64,000 nucleotides of DNA. Origin: Terfezia claveryi (Eukaryota > Ascomycota > Pezizomycetes > Pezizales > Pezizaceae). The notes under the pieces are model-generated. The model was not told the DNA's origin. It searched no databases and saw only the letters and a list, made by a program, of their open reading frames with translations. Shown piece by piece: positions 21,287 through 32,532 of this stretch (the stretch's first letter is position 1; each line of letters opens with the position of its first letter). The stretch is from assembly GCA_015179025.1 (NCBI GenBank), contig WHUX01000115.1:106841-170840 (forward strand), in the 5' to 3' direction. The position numbers and the translations under genes were made by a program.

Positions 21287-21963
21287 TGTCACAATGGCGT
21301 ACTTAGTTCATCAGGAAAGAAAATAGTTTGTCTCTAGTGTCTCTAGAGACAGTAATGCCACTAGAGACAAGATGTGTCTCCACAATTGGCAGAATGTCTC
21401 CTAGTATCTCCTGGAGACAATAGGAGATAATAAGAGATATATAGGAGACAATCATGAGATACCTAGGAGACACAAAAGACACAAAAGATACAAAAGACAA
21501 CCTTGTCTCCTGGAGACACTACCTGGCATCCCGATGCCACTTTTTTCTTGCTGATATTGTCTTTGTCATCACCTGCGATGCAGGTGATAGGTTATTATCT
21601 GCGGCGCAGGTGATAGGTTATTGCTATCCTACTTGGCTCTTGAGATAGGGATCTCGAGAAGCTTATTCTTTCCATTGCCTTGGCCCAGAATCATGTATAT
21701 ATAGCCCCTATCCCTCGTACTGTCATTGGATCCCCATCCAATGTCTTGTATACCTAATACAGGACCTTGCCTCTTCTAGTGCTTGTGCACCTCCCTTGTG
21801 CACCCCCTTATCTTGTGAACAGCTCTGCAGCACAACTGCCTCCCTCCGACACATGCAGCAACTGCCTCCGCATGTCTCGTATTCCTTGCTCTTTGCTTCT
21901 CTTGCCTCTTACCCTTGCCCCGACGTACCCCTTGGTCGCCTTGTCCCTAGAGCCATCGTCACA
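21287..21963 (+). repeat. 5' LTR of element A (contains a MITE)
   Basis: Starts TGTCACAATGG and ends GTCACA. It is 677 bp long because of a 248-bp MITE plus a 2-bp TT duplication. The TATATATAGCCCC box near 21700 and CTTGTATACC..AATACAGGACC are shared with the LTRs at 24148, 29954 and 43371 and mark the promoter and R region. Confidence 0.9.
21309..21556. mobile_element. 248-bp MITE with CATCAG ends, copy 1
   Basis: Ends CATCAGGAAAGAAAA and TTTTTTCTTGCTGATA with TT repeated on both sides (21307-21308, 21557-21558). The uninterrupted LTR at 43371 reads CTTAGTTGTCTTTG at this place, proving the insertion. The interior is built of GTCTC/GAGAC-type inverted motifs. A 238-bp copy lies at 53276-53513. 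The ends match the termini of the 9.9-kb element C. Confidence 0.85.
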
Positions 21964-21991
21964 CTATGTTGGATCTTTCAGACTAACCAGT

Positions 21992-23118
21992 ATGATGTCC
22001 ACGAACATTCTACTACCCACCGATAGATTTGCAGCCTGGAGAGCAACTCTGATTCCATCAGACCCGACAAAACTATCAGCATACTGAAGAACTGTGATCG
22101 AAATATTCACAGAAACTTATGGCATTGGTGAACAACAAGGAGCGGACCTTCAGAAAGCTGAAAAGCGAATCCAAGAAGCCAAAGACGAAATAACCCTCCT
22201 TCGAGAAGATGTAGCAGAGGACAGGATAACTATCCAGAGACTGACTCATGCCTTGGACCTGGCCGATGGTCCAAAGAACCAGAAAACACAAGACCTACTA
22301 ACCCCGCCCAAGTTTAATGGGGACCGGGGCCGGTTACGAGTATGGAAGATCTCTGTACAAATAAAACTCTCTGGGGACTCGGTGAAGTTCCTCACTGTCT
22401 ACCACCAGCTCTTATACATCTATGGCCTCCCGGAGGGTAAGGCCATGGACCAGGTACAGCCCTTTATCAAGGCAATGGGAATTGATCTAATAGATATTCC
22501 GGCACTAATAGCAATCTTGGACAGAGCCTTCGGAAACCCGGATCCTAAAGGAACTACCAGCAGGGCCCTGCGAGATCTCAAGCAAAAACACAACAAACTA
22601 TTAACTTATGTTGCCGAGTTCTTCAGGCTGGCAGCAGAGCTCAATTGGAATGATGAAGCCAAGCTCGACCAGTTCAAAGATGGGCTTACCTTCGAGCTGA
22701 AAAAGGCTCTAATCTACTGCCCACTGACCAAGACCCTGGAGGAACTTATTGAGCAAGCTAGCTAAGTAGAATAGTAGACAGCGGCACTAAGAGCCCTCTA
22801 AAAGACAATCCCGACCTTGACTCCCCGTACCCCTTTCCCAATAGCATGCACCCAACAACAACCCACACTAGTCAACAAGCCTGCACACCCCTCCCTAGTC
22901 GTAGGTGGAGCTGCCCCATAGACCTGTTAGAAGGTAGATCTCATTTTACCTAGGAGAAAAGGGACCATCGCCACACTTAGGGTTTGTGTATTGCATGTGG
23001 AAAGGGGAACTATTTCATCGCAGCATGTCCCCTCCGAAAAAACCGTTCGATGGGCACCTATGCCATCTCCGAATCCAGGATTGAAGAAGTTGGGGAAGAG
23101 TCGAGAAAAGGGGGGTTC
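21992..23118 (+). pseudogene. Element A Gag (decayed)
   Basis: ATG at 21992 corresponds in position to the Gag start of element B. The capsid-like region (PPKFNGDRGRLRVW, SRALRDLKQKHNKLLTYVAEF) runs to a stop at 22765. A TGA at 22085-22087 sits where B has Arg or His. The zinc knuckle at about 22987 reads CIACGKGNYFIAAC: the His of C-x2-C-x4-H-x4-C is Tyr, a C-to-T change. The frame ends after the proposed -1 shift site (23106-23112). Gag would form the particle and bind RNA; this copy cannot. Confidence 0.75.
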
Positions 23119-24147
23119 CTTGTCTTGTTACTGACAATAGCAAGGGACCTGCCCCAAGTCGCATATCTTTGTCTGTATTTTCTTTACCTACACCTATATC
23201 AGTTGATGAGTCTCGCCTGTTTGGTGAGCACTTCGTTGTACCTATAACTATCAAGTTCAATGATAAAACAGTGGTTACATTAGCTCTCATAGATTGTAGT
23301 GCTTCAGGAATAGCATTCATTGACCAGACCTTTGTCAATAAAAACTCAATACCAACCTCTAAGCTAAAGACCCCCACCTTCTTGATATTATTAACGGCCG
23401 CCCTATCTCTTCTAGGGCGATTACCGACCTCGCGTGCCTGCCCAGTACCATTGGTGATCACTCTGAAGATCTCTCAATATTCATAACTAAGCTAAAGTAT
23501 CCAATTGTCCTTGGGATCCCTTAGCTTAGAATGCACAATGTATTAGTCAGCTTCAGCTCTTATACCTTGCGATTCAACAGCCCTTATTGCAAAAAACACT
23601 ATAGAGATCCAAAGACTACTGTCACTGGGCTATGCACATTGCTACCCCTAATATTCTACCTGACTCATGTGGTACTTCCACCTGTACATATCAATGCCAC
23701 CATTCCTCTTGTTTCCCCAGTTCCCCTGGTTGCCCTTGTTGCCCCTGTTCTCCCTATTTGACTGCCCCTAAAACCCCTGAATATTAGCTTTATTGGAGCT
23801 AGAGCTTTCACTTACCTCACCAGGAGGCACAAGCTAAAGGCACATGCCCTCTCCATACATGAGGTGAACTTGGAAATTAATAAGATAAGGTCCAAGGAGG
23901 AGTGGAAATCCTTGGTTCCAGATGAATACCATGAGTTTATTGATTTGTTGTCAGAAAAAGCCGCAGAGAAACTCGCACCCCACCGACCATATGATTACAC
24001 AATTCTATTAATGGAAGATAAAACTCCCCCCTATGGGCTCCTCTATGGAATGTCCCGATTAGAGCTAGAAGCCTTGAAGAAGTACTTAGAAGAAAACCTC
24101 AACAAGAGCTTCATTCGTCACAGCTCCTCTCCAGCAGGCACCCCTAT
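23106..24147 (+). pseudogene. Element A Pol, part 1: protease and start of RT
   Basis: In the -1 frame relative to Gag, sequence homologous to B begins at the AAAAGGG site. It includes the aspartic-protease motif LIDCSASG (B has DCGASG), and later, in another frame, LEINKIRSKEEWKSLVPDEY and the N-terminal RT region up to RHSSSPAGTP. There it is cut by the LTR of element B at 24148. The reading continues at 30510. Stops and frame changes occur between the protease and RT blocks. Confidence 0.75.
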
Positions 24148-24703
24148 TGTTACAACCGTCCTTTCCTAGCCGGGTTTGAGAGTCAGACGGGATTCTGTCC
24201 GACTCTTGTTATTGTTGATTGATATCGTTGTTATCTCTATTCCCAAGATAAAGGGTCTCGGGAACCTTATTCCTTCCGGTGGCCTTGGCCAGCCAGGAAG
24301 GAATCCTGTATATATAGCTTGCTCTCTCCGCCCTCTAGTTGGATCCCCATCTAACATCTTGTATACCCAATACAGGACCTTGCTTCCCCCAGCGCTTGTG
24401 CACCTCCCTTGTGCACATCTTTATCTCGAACAAACAACTCTGCAGTACAGCTGCCTCCCTTGACATACACGGCAACTGCCTCCGTGTGCCTCGTGTCCTT
24501 TGCCCTCTGCCTCTCTTGCCTCTTACCTCTTGCCCTTGCCTCCCGTCTCAGTCTTCCCCTAGTCATACACATAGCATTCCTATGTGTATCTTACCCTAGC
24601 TTTTCCTCAGATCAAACATGTAGTGCTCCTACGTATGCGATTGCCCCTTGCCACTTCCCTGGCATACCCCTTGGTCGCCTTGTCCCCCAGAGCCCTCGTT
24701 ACA
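24148..24703 (+). repeat. 5' LTR of element B
   Basis: 556 bp, TGTTACAACC to CGTTACA. It contains TATATATAGC near 24311 and the CTTGTATACCCAATACAGGACC R-like block shared with the LTRs of element A. Confidence 0.9.
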
Positions 24704-24739
24704 CTACGTTGGATCCTTTGGACCAACTGGTACGCAGTC

Positions 24740-25900
24740 ATGTCAGGAGCAGCTCTCCCACTACCCGCCGTCAGGTTCCAGACCTGGAGAAGCTCCCCTA
24801 TACCCTCAGGCCCGAATGAATTGAATGCCTATCATCGAGAAATTATCGACATCTTTGAGGCCATGGATGCCATCGGGGCCGAACTCGGCAACAGCCTGGC
24901 CGTGGCCAAACGAAAGCTGAGATCCGCCGATGAAGAGATCACGGTCCTCCAGACCGATCTCGACCATCTGAACCTTGCCCTGGCTAACGAACGGACTATG
25001 GTCCAAAACCTCAGCCACGCCCTAGGGTACCTTGCAATACCAGCCAGTAGCAATAAGACCGAAAGCATTCCAACACCCCCCAAGTTCAATGGGGACTGGG
25101 TTCGCCTATGAGCGTGGAAAAATGCTATCAATCTCAAGCTGAACGGGGACTCTGCCAGATTCCCATCAGAACAACATCGACTGGCATACGTTTTCGCCTT
25201 GCTGGAGGGGAAAGCTTGTGACCAAATCCAGCCATATGTCCTCGAAACCGGGATCAAGCTTGACGATATCTCGGCCCTTTTTACAATCCTGGATAGTGCG
25301 TTCGGGGACCCCGATACCGTTGGCACTGCCAGTAGGGCCCTCCGAGCCCTCAGGCAGAAAAACACCAATCTGTCCACTTATGTGGCAGAATTCTCGAGAC
25401 TGGCGGCGGAGGTCCGATGGAATGACCAGTCCAAACTGGAGCAATTCCAGGAAGAGCTAAATGACGAAATCTAGCAGGCCATGGTCAGCCTCCCGAAAGC
25501 CAAAACCCTGGACGAATTGATTGACCAGGCTTCCCGGGTGGAACAGCAGATATCCCGGCTCTGCAACCACCCCACGTTCAGGCCAGCACCCCGTCTCCCA
25601 CAACCCTAGCAACACTAGGCCACCAAAATAGCTCAGGCCCCTGCCAATTAGCCAGCATATCCATCATTGGTGGCAGGAGGGCCCACCCCTATGGACCTAT
25701 CATCGGGAAGGCCTCGACTAACCCAGGAGGAAAGGGACCGCCGCCGCACTAATGGGCTGTGTATTGCGTATGGAAAAGGGGACCACTTTGTTGCGGCATG
25801 TCTCCTCCGAAAAAACCGCTCCCTGGCCGCTTATGCCATCTCGGAGGCCAGGATCGAAGAAGTTGGGGAAGAGTCAGGAAAAGGGGAGTCCCTTGCCTAG
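24740..25900 (+). pseudogene. Element B Gag with defective zinc knuckle
   Basis: ATG 24740 is the first Met after the LTR in the Gag frame. A coiled-coil-prone N-terminal third is followed by PTPPKFNGDW, the capsid-like region and, at about 25762, CIAYGKGDHFVAAC, in which the second Cys of the CCHC knuckle is Tyr (G-to-A type change). Stops interrupt at 25109 (TGA for an Arg position), 25472 (TAG, probably Gln) and near 25607-25620. The frame closes with TAG at 25898-25900, just past the putative -1 shift at 25879-25885. Homology to element A supports the frame throughout. Confidence 0.8.
25879..25885 (+). promoter_or_regulatory. Candidate -1 frameshift site (A AAA GGG)
   Basis: Gag is read in frame 2 and protease in frame 1. 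The overlap begins at A AAA GGG in Gag phase. Element A has the same heptamer in the same phase at 23106-23112, with Gag in frame 1 and protease in frame 3, again -1. The heptamer fits the X XXY YYZ rule only partly. Confidence 0.4.
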
Positions 25901-28166
25901 TTACTGACACTAGTAAGGGACCTGCCCCAGGTCACTTATCTTTGTCTGCGTTTTCTTTGCCTACATCTATGTCTGTTGATGAGTCTCGCCTGTTTGGCAA
26001 GCACTTCATTGTACCTATAACTGTCAAATCCAATCGTAAAACAGTGGTCACATCAGCTCTCATAGATTGTGGTGCTTCAGGAATTGCCTTCATTGATCAG
26101 GCCTTCGTTAGTAAGAACTCCATCCCAACCTCCAAGCTCAATACCCCCCGCCTCCTGGACGTTATTGATGGCCGTCCTATCTCCTTCGGGGCTATCACCA
26201 ACCTTGCTTGTTTACCCAGTGCCATTGGAGACCATTCTGAGAGTCTCCCAATGTTCGTGACCAAGCTAAAATACCCCATTGTTCTGGAAATCCCATGGCT
26301 CCGGATGTATGATGTCTCTGTCAATTTCGGCTCCTATACCTTGAATTTCGATAGTGGGTATTGCAAGAGACACTGTGGTGCCCCGCAGGCCGCCGTTAAG
26401 GGGTTATATGCTTTACCTCCCCTGGTAGAGGACCCCGCCCAGGTAGTACACCAGCCCATATATATCAATGCCGCTGACTCCGCTGTTCCTCCTGGTTCCC
26501 CCACTTCTACCCCTATGCCCCCGGTTTCCCCTGTGCCCCTGGTTTCCCCTGTCCTACCGCTCCCGAAGCCCCTTAACGTTAGCTTTATCGGGGCGGGGGC
26601 TTTTGCTTACCTCACCAGGAGGCATAAGCTGAAGGCTCATGCCCTGTCGATACATGAGGTAAATCTGGAGATTAATAAGACATGGTCAAAGGAGGAGTGG
26701 AAGTCCATGGTCCCGGACGAATACCACGAATTCATCGACCTGTTCTTGGAAAAGGCCGCAGAAAAACTCGCACCCCACCGGCCATATGACCACATGATTT
26801 CGCTGATAGAGGGTAAGACCCCCCTCTATGGGCCCCTCTACGGAATGTCCCGGTTGGAGCTAGAAGCTTTGAAGAAATACTTGGAGGAAAACCTCAACAA
26901 GAGCTTCATTCGCCACAGCTCCTCACCAGTGGGTGCCCCAGTGCTTTTCGTAAAGAAATCAGATGGCTTTCTCCGGTTGTGTGTCGATTACTGGGGCCTA
27001 AACGAGATAATGGTCAAAAACACGTACCCCCTACCCCTAATTCAGGAGACACTAGCCAGGCTCTCCAAAGCCAAATGGTTCACCAAACTGGATTTGAGAA
27101 GGGCATACAACCTGGTACGGATTGCCGAGGGGGAGGAATGGAAAACTGCCTTCCGAACTCACTATAGCCATTTTGAGTATAACGTCATGCCGTTTGGGTT
27201 GACTAATGCCCCAGCCTCTTTCTAGCACTTCATCAATGACACCTTGTGGGACTTCCTCGACGTGTTCTGCATGGCTTACCTGGATGATATCCTCATATAC
27301 TTGGACTCCCTAGCGGAACACAAAGTCCATGTGAGGCAGGTGCTAGAGAAGCTGGAGAAGGCTGGGTTATACCTAAAACCGGAAAAATGCGAGTTTCATG
27401 TGCAGGAGGTCAAGTATCTGGGGTTAATTATTACCACCGAAGGTATCAGGATGGACCTTGCCAAGGTTACCGCTGTCCAGGAATGGCAAATCCCAGCGAA
27501 TCTCAAGGATGTCCAGGTATTCCTGAGGTTCGCCAACTTTTACTAGTGCTTTATCCTGGGATATTCGAAGATCGTAGCCCCCCTCACCACCCTGACCAAA
27601 AAAGACCGGTGCTTCGACTGGAATCCAGAAGCCCAATCTGCCTTCCAGAACCTCAAGGAAGCCTTCTGCTCAGCACCGATCCTGGCCCATTTCGACCCAG
27701 ACAGTGAATGTATCATGGAAACTGATGCCTCCAACTATGTCTCCGCGGGGATATTGTCTCAGTATGTCAACGGCATCCTCCACCCCGTGGCCTACTTCTC
27801 GAAAAAGCACTCCCTAGCCGAGTGCAACTATAAGATCTATAACAAAGAGCTGATGGCCATCATGCGAGCGTTCGAAGAATGGAGGCCACATTAGGAGTCA
27901 GCCAAGGGGATCATCGAGGTATTATCTGACCACAAAAACCTTGAGTATTTTACAACCACCAAGCTACTCAACCGATGGCAGGCCAGGTGGTCGGAATTTC
28001 TCTCTTGGTTCAACTTTAAGATTAAATACCGTCCTGGAAAGGCTGGGGGCAAGCCTGATACATTAACCCGGAGATCAGAAGATCTCCCTAAGGGGAGGGA
28101 TGAAAGGCTAAAATACTAAAATCAGGTGGTATTGAAGCCCGAAAACCTCAATCTGGCGGCCAATGC

Positions 28167-28280
28167 CCTTGCTGAAGCTGAGGCTGAGGCTGATGCGGAA
28201 GCTGAGGCTGAGGCTGATGCGGAAGCTGAGGCTGAGGCTGATGCGGAAGCTGAGGCTGAGGCTGATACGGAAGCTGAGGC
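28167..28280 (+). repeat. 24-bp in-frame repeat coding (AE)nAD in Pol
   Basis: GCTGAGGCTGAGGCTGATGCGGAA units repeat four to five times between RNase H and integrase, giving alternating Ala-Glu/Asp. Element A has a non-repetitive GCTGATGCTGTTACTGACGCTG-like stretch at the same place (about 31755-31803). Confidence 0.8.
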
Positions 28281-29712
28281 GAGAGCCGACCTCCGACAAC
28301 TGGTGAGACAGGCATACGAGGATGACCCCCTGGCCAAGGAAATTATCACCGTAGTGGATTCCGGCCAGTGCCGCCACCCCAAAATCTCCCTGGCCGAATG
28401 TACCCTCCAGGAAGGCCTCCTTTACCACCTCGAGCGGCTCTATGTGCTGGAAGGAGAGCTGCGCCTGCGATTGATCAAGGAACACCACGATACCCCAGCG
28501 GCAGGCCACCCGGGAGTGGCTAAAACGTTGGAACTGCTGGCCAGGGAATATACATGGACAGACCAGCGGAAGGAAGTGGAGCGGTACATACGGAACTGCC
28601 ATGTTTGCAAGCATGCTAAGCCTGTCCGCCATACCCCATATGGCACTCTGAAGCCCCTGGATATCCCGGATCGGCCATGGCTACATCTGACCATGGATTT
28701 CATGACGGGATTGCCAGAAGACTCGGGATTCAACGCCATCTTGATGGTGGTAGATCAGTTGACAAAAATGAGGCACGTTATACCTTGCCGGGATACCTGC
28801 TCTGCCCCAGAGTTAGCCAATCTCTACCTCAATAATGTATTCCGATACCATGGCCTCCCTGAATCGATCGTATCCGACCGTGGCCCCCAGTTTACCTCAG
28901 AATTCTGGCAAGCCTTCTGCGAACTTCTGGGGATCAAAGTGCGGCTGTAAACAGCATATCACCCCCAGACGGACGGCCAATCAGAGACGATGAACGCCAT
29001 TATGGAGCAATATCTGTGGGCCTTTGTCAACTACCAGCAGGATAACTGGGTTTCGCTGCTGGCCACCTGCGAATTCGCCGTGAACAACCAGTTCTCGGAA
29101 TCCTCCAAAACCTCTCCTTTCCTAGCCAATTACGGTTGGCACCCCCGATTCGTGGACACCCTAGCTCCCCTGCAGAAAGCCCAACACCCAGCCAAGGAAT
29201 TCGCAGCCGGAATCGCTGAGCTCCACTTGACTCTGAAGGTAGAGCTGAGGTATGCGCAAGCCAGGTAAGCCGAATATGCTAATGGCTCATGGTTGCCAGC
29301 CCCCAAATATCAGCCAGGCGATAAGGTATGGCTCTCTAGCCGGCACTTCCGAACAGAACGGCCCTCCCGTAAGCTCGACCACAAGTTCCTGGGTCTATTT
29401 GAGGTGTTGGCCGCTGTAGGCACTCATGCCTACCGCCTGAGGTTCCCCAAAGACATCAAACGACATCCAGTCGTCCATGTCTCCGAGATCGAGCCTGCCG
29501 CTAGCGACCCTCTCCCCGGCCAGAAACACCCTCCACCTCCCCCCGTGGTTATCGAAGGTGAGGAGGAATGGGAGGTAGAGGAAGTGCTGGACTCCCGAAG
29601 AAGGTATGGGCACCTGCAATATAAGGTCAAATGGCTGGGAGATGAGGAGACGACCTGGCAACCAGCGGAGGACCTGGAAAACGCACAGGACTTGGTCACC
29701 CTGTTCCACTAG

Positions 29713-29953
29713 CGTTACCCCTGGAAGCCTCACCCCACCCAATGATGTTCTTGTCATCCTGGAATTGGTTATTAGGGTTGTTTTGTCGCTGTTGTTATTG
29801 TCGTTGTTATTGGGATTATTGTTGGTACGTTCTTCCGGCGTTGGGGTTGTGTTATGGGTTATTGGTTTTAGTCCCCTGTTTTGTTTGTTTGTTTTTGTCT
29901 TGCCTTTCGCCTTGTCTTTCGTCGCTGGGGCTCCAAGCCTAAAGGGGGGATAG
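29713..29953 (+). other. Element B 3' internal region with polypurine tract
   Basis: Between the chromodomain stop at 29712 and the LTR lies a T/G-rich untranslated stretch ending CCTAAAGGGGGGATAG (29938-29953), the likely plus-strand primer. The equivalent in A is at 43357-43370. Confidence 0.7.
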
Positions 29954-30509
29954 TGTCACAACCGTCCTTTCCTAGCTGGGTTTGAGAGTCAGACGGGATT
30001 CCGTCCGACTCTCGTTATTGTTGATTGATATCGTTGTTATCTCTGTTCCCGAGACAAGGGGTCTTGGGAACCTTATTCCTTCTGGTGGCCTTGGCCAGCC
30101 AGGAAGGAATCCTGTATATATAGCTTGCTCTCTCCACCTTCTCGTTGGATCCCCATCCAATATCTTGTATACCCAATACAGGACCTTGCTTCCCCCAGCG
30201 CTTGTGCACCTCCCTTGTACACATCCTTGTCTCGAACAAACAACTCTGCAGTACAGCTGCCTCCTTTGACACACGCGGCAACTGCCTCCGTGTGTCTCGT
30301 GTCCCTTGCCCTCTGCCTCTCTTGCCTCTTGCCTCTTGCCCTTGCCCTCCGTCTCAGTCTTCCCCTGGTCACACACGTAGCGTTCCTACGTGTGTCTTAC
30401 TCTAGCTTTTCCCCAGATCACACACGTAGCGCTCCTACATGTGCGATTGCCCCTTGCCACTTCCCCGGCGTACCCCTTGGTCGCCTTGTCCCCCATAGCC
30501 CTCGTTACA
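29954..30509 (+). repeat. 3' LTR of element B
   Basis: 556 bp, the same length as the 5' LTR and highly similar to it. Starts TGTCACAACCG and ends CGTTACA. Confidence 0.9.
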
Positions 30510-32121
30510 CATGTGCTGTTCGTAAAGAAGTCGGACGGCTTTCTTCGGTTGTGTGTCAATTACTGTGGCCTGAATGAGATAATGGTCAAGAACAGATACC
30601 CCTTGCCCTTAATTCAGGAGATATTAGCCAGGCTCTCCAAGGCCAAATGGTTCACTAAATTGGATTTGAGAGGGGCCTACAACTTGGTGCAAATTGCTGA
30701 GAGGGAAGAGTAGAAAACTACCTTCCGGATACAATATGGCCATTTTGAGTACAACATGATGCCCTTCAGCCTAACCAACGCCCCGCCTCTTTTCAACACT
30801 TTATCAATAACATTCTGCAGGACTTTCTGGATGTATTCTGTACCACCTACCTGGATGATATCCTCATCTACTCGGATATGCTAGTGGAATATGAGATCCA
30901 TATCTGACAAGTGCTGGAGAAGCTGGAGGGAGCCGGGTTATACCTAAAGCCAGAAAAGTGCGAGTTCCATGTGCAGAAGGTCAAGTATCTGGGGCTGATT
31001 ATTACCGCAAAGGGCATTTAGATAGACCCTGCAGAGGTTGCTACGATTCAGGAGTTGGAAACTCTAGCTAATCTCAAGGATGTACAGGCCTTCTTGGGAT
31101 TTGCCAACTTCTACTACCAGTTTATTCTGGGATACTCGAGGATCATTGCACCCTTGATGGCGTTGACAAGGACAAAGGATATAGACAAAAGCCAGTGCTT
31201 CCAGTGGAGTTTAGAATCCCAATCTGCCTTCGAGAAGCTCAAGGAAGCCTTCTGCTCAGCCACAATCCTAGCCTATTTTGACCCCGATAGTGAGTACATC
31301 ATAGAAACGGACGCCTCCGACTATGTCTCCGCTGGAATCCTGTTCTAGTATGTTAATGGAGTCCTCCACCCAGTGGCCTATTTCTCCAAGAAGTACTCCC
31401 CAGTGGAGTGTAATTATGAGATCTATAATAAGAAGTTAATAGCCATCGGGTAAGTATTTGAGGAATGGAGACCACACCTGGAATCGGCAAAGGGGGTTAT
31501 CGAGGTCCTCTCTGACTATAAGAACCTGGAGTACTTCACAACTACCAAATTGCTAAATCGCTGACAGGCTAGGTGGTCAGAATTCCTCTCGTGGTTTAAC
31601 TTCAAAATAAGGTATTGGCCACAAAAGGCTGGGAGTAAGCTGGATGCACTAACCAGGAGATCAGGAGATCTCCCTAAAGGGGGGATAAAAGGCTGAAGTA
31701 CCAGAATCAGGTGGTACTGAAACCTGAAAATCTCGACCTGGTGGCCAATAGCCTTGCTGTTGCTGATGCTGTTACTGACGCTGATACTGATACTAAAGCT
31801 GAAGCGAACCCTGGAGTAGATCTCCTTCTACAGATATGACAAGCATATGTGGAGGATGATCTGGTTAAGGATATAATCACCACAGTGGAGTCTGGATAGT
31901 GCTATCACACCAAGATTTCCCTAGCTGAGTGCACTACTCAGAACGGCCTCCTATACCACCTAGATTGGCTCTATATACCTGAAGGGGAGCTGCAGATGCA
32001 GCTGATCAAGGAACACCATGATACTCTGGCTGTGGGTTATTCTAGAGTAGCTAAAATGTTGGAGCTGCTAGCTAAGCAATATACGTGGATTGACCAATGG
32101 AAGGAGGTGGAGTGGTACATA
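30510..32121 (+). pseudogene. Element A Pol, part 2: RT, RNase H, start of integrase
   Basis: Resumes A's RT directly after element B ([27 protein letters not shown]). It continues through a YLDD-like site near 30850 in another frame, LKDVQAFLGFANFYYQF and RNase H (ETDASDYVS), to integrase sequence ending EVEWYI at the TA where element C is inserted. Stops appear at 30712 (TAG), 31018, 31347, 31454 and elsewhere. Homology with B defines each block. Confidence 0.75.
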
Positions 32122-32532
32122 CATCAGCAAAAAAAATTCTCCATCATGACGCAGCAACTAGTTTTGTTCTACCTGGTGCACCACCAAATTCCTGCTGCCT
32201 CTCATGCACTCTGTTCATACTACAAAATTTCTGCTCCCACTCATGCACCCCATGCGCATCCTCAAAATATATGCTCTACACCTCGAACACCACCAAATTC
32301 CCACTGCCTCTCATACACCCTATGTGCACCCTCAAACTTCAGCAGAAAAAATAAACAAATCTGTATCCGGACGCATCAACTACTTTTATACCATCCCATG
32401 TGTTACAATTTTCTGCTTACCTCTATACGCCCCCACACATGCCCTCCTAATATTGGCCTGGCACCTGTTTTACATCCGACACTTCACGTTCTTTGTGGCT
32501 CTTCTCTCAACTGGTCACAAGTTTATTATTTC

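Larger units (their letters stand above)
25879..29712 (+). pseudogene. Element B Pol: protease, RT, RNase H, integrase, chromodomain
   Basis: Open to 27225 from the -1 frame. Order: DCGASG aspartic-protease site (about 26067-26084), a Pro-rich linker, RT ([27 protein letters not shown], and catalytic YLDD at about 27280), RNase H (ETDAS, then SDHKNLEYF), an Ala/Glu repeat (28170-28280), integrase zinc region (CHVCK), DDE residues in MDF, SDRG and the [10 protein letters not shown] context, then a chromodomain (EWEVEEVLDSRRR to WQPAEDL) near the end. Stops at 27223, 27544, 27892, 28948 and 29266 disrupt it; those at Gln positions fit C-to-T change. The intact copy would make the reverse transcription and integration enzymes, with the chromodomain targeting heterochromatin. 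Confidence 0.85.
24148..30509 (+). mobile_element. Ty3/Gypsy chromovirus element B, nested in element A
   Basis: Both LTRs are 556 bp (24148-24703 and 29954-30509), start TGTTACAACC/TGTCACAACC and end TTACA, with a polypurine tract (CCTAAAGGGGGGATAG) before the 3' LTR. It is inserted in the RT of element A: A's protein reads RHSSSPAGTP before it and [12 protein letters not shown] after it. Flanking 5-mers (CCTAT, CATGT) are similar but not identical. Coding order is Gag, CCHC, protease, RT, RNase H, integrase, chromodomain, with a few stops, several of CAG-to-TAG or CGA-to-TGA type. Confidence 0.9.

Noticed and set aside
28108..28632. Minus-strand ORFs of 86-174 aa over the Ala-Glu repeat
   Set aside because: They are antisense readings of a 24-bp repeat in pol, giving SAS/SLSFRI low-complexity peptides.
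24166..30577. Many overlapping ORFs in the LTRs of element B on both strands
   Set aside because: Same positions in both LTRs, covering promoter and R regions; pyrimidine-rich repeats explain the open frames.
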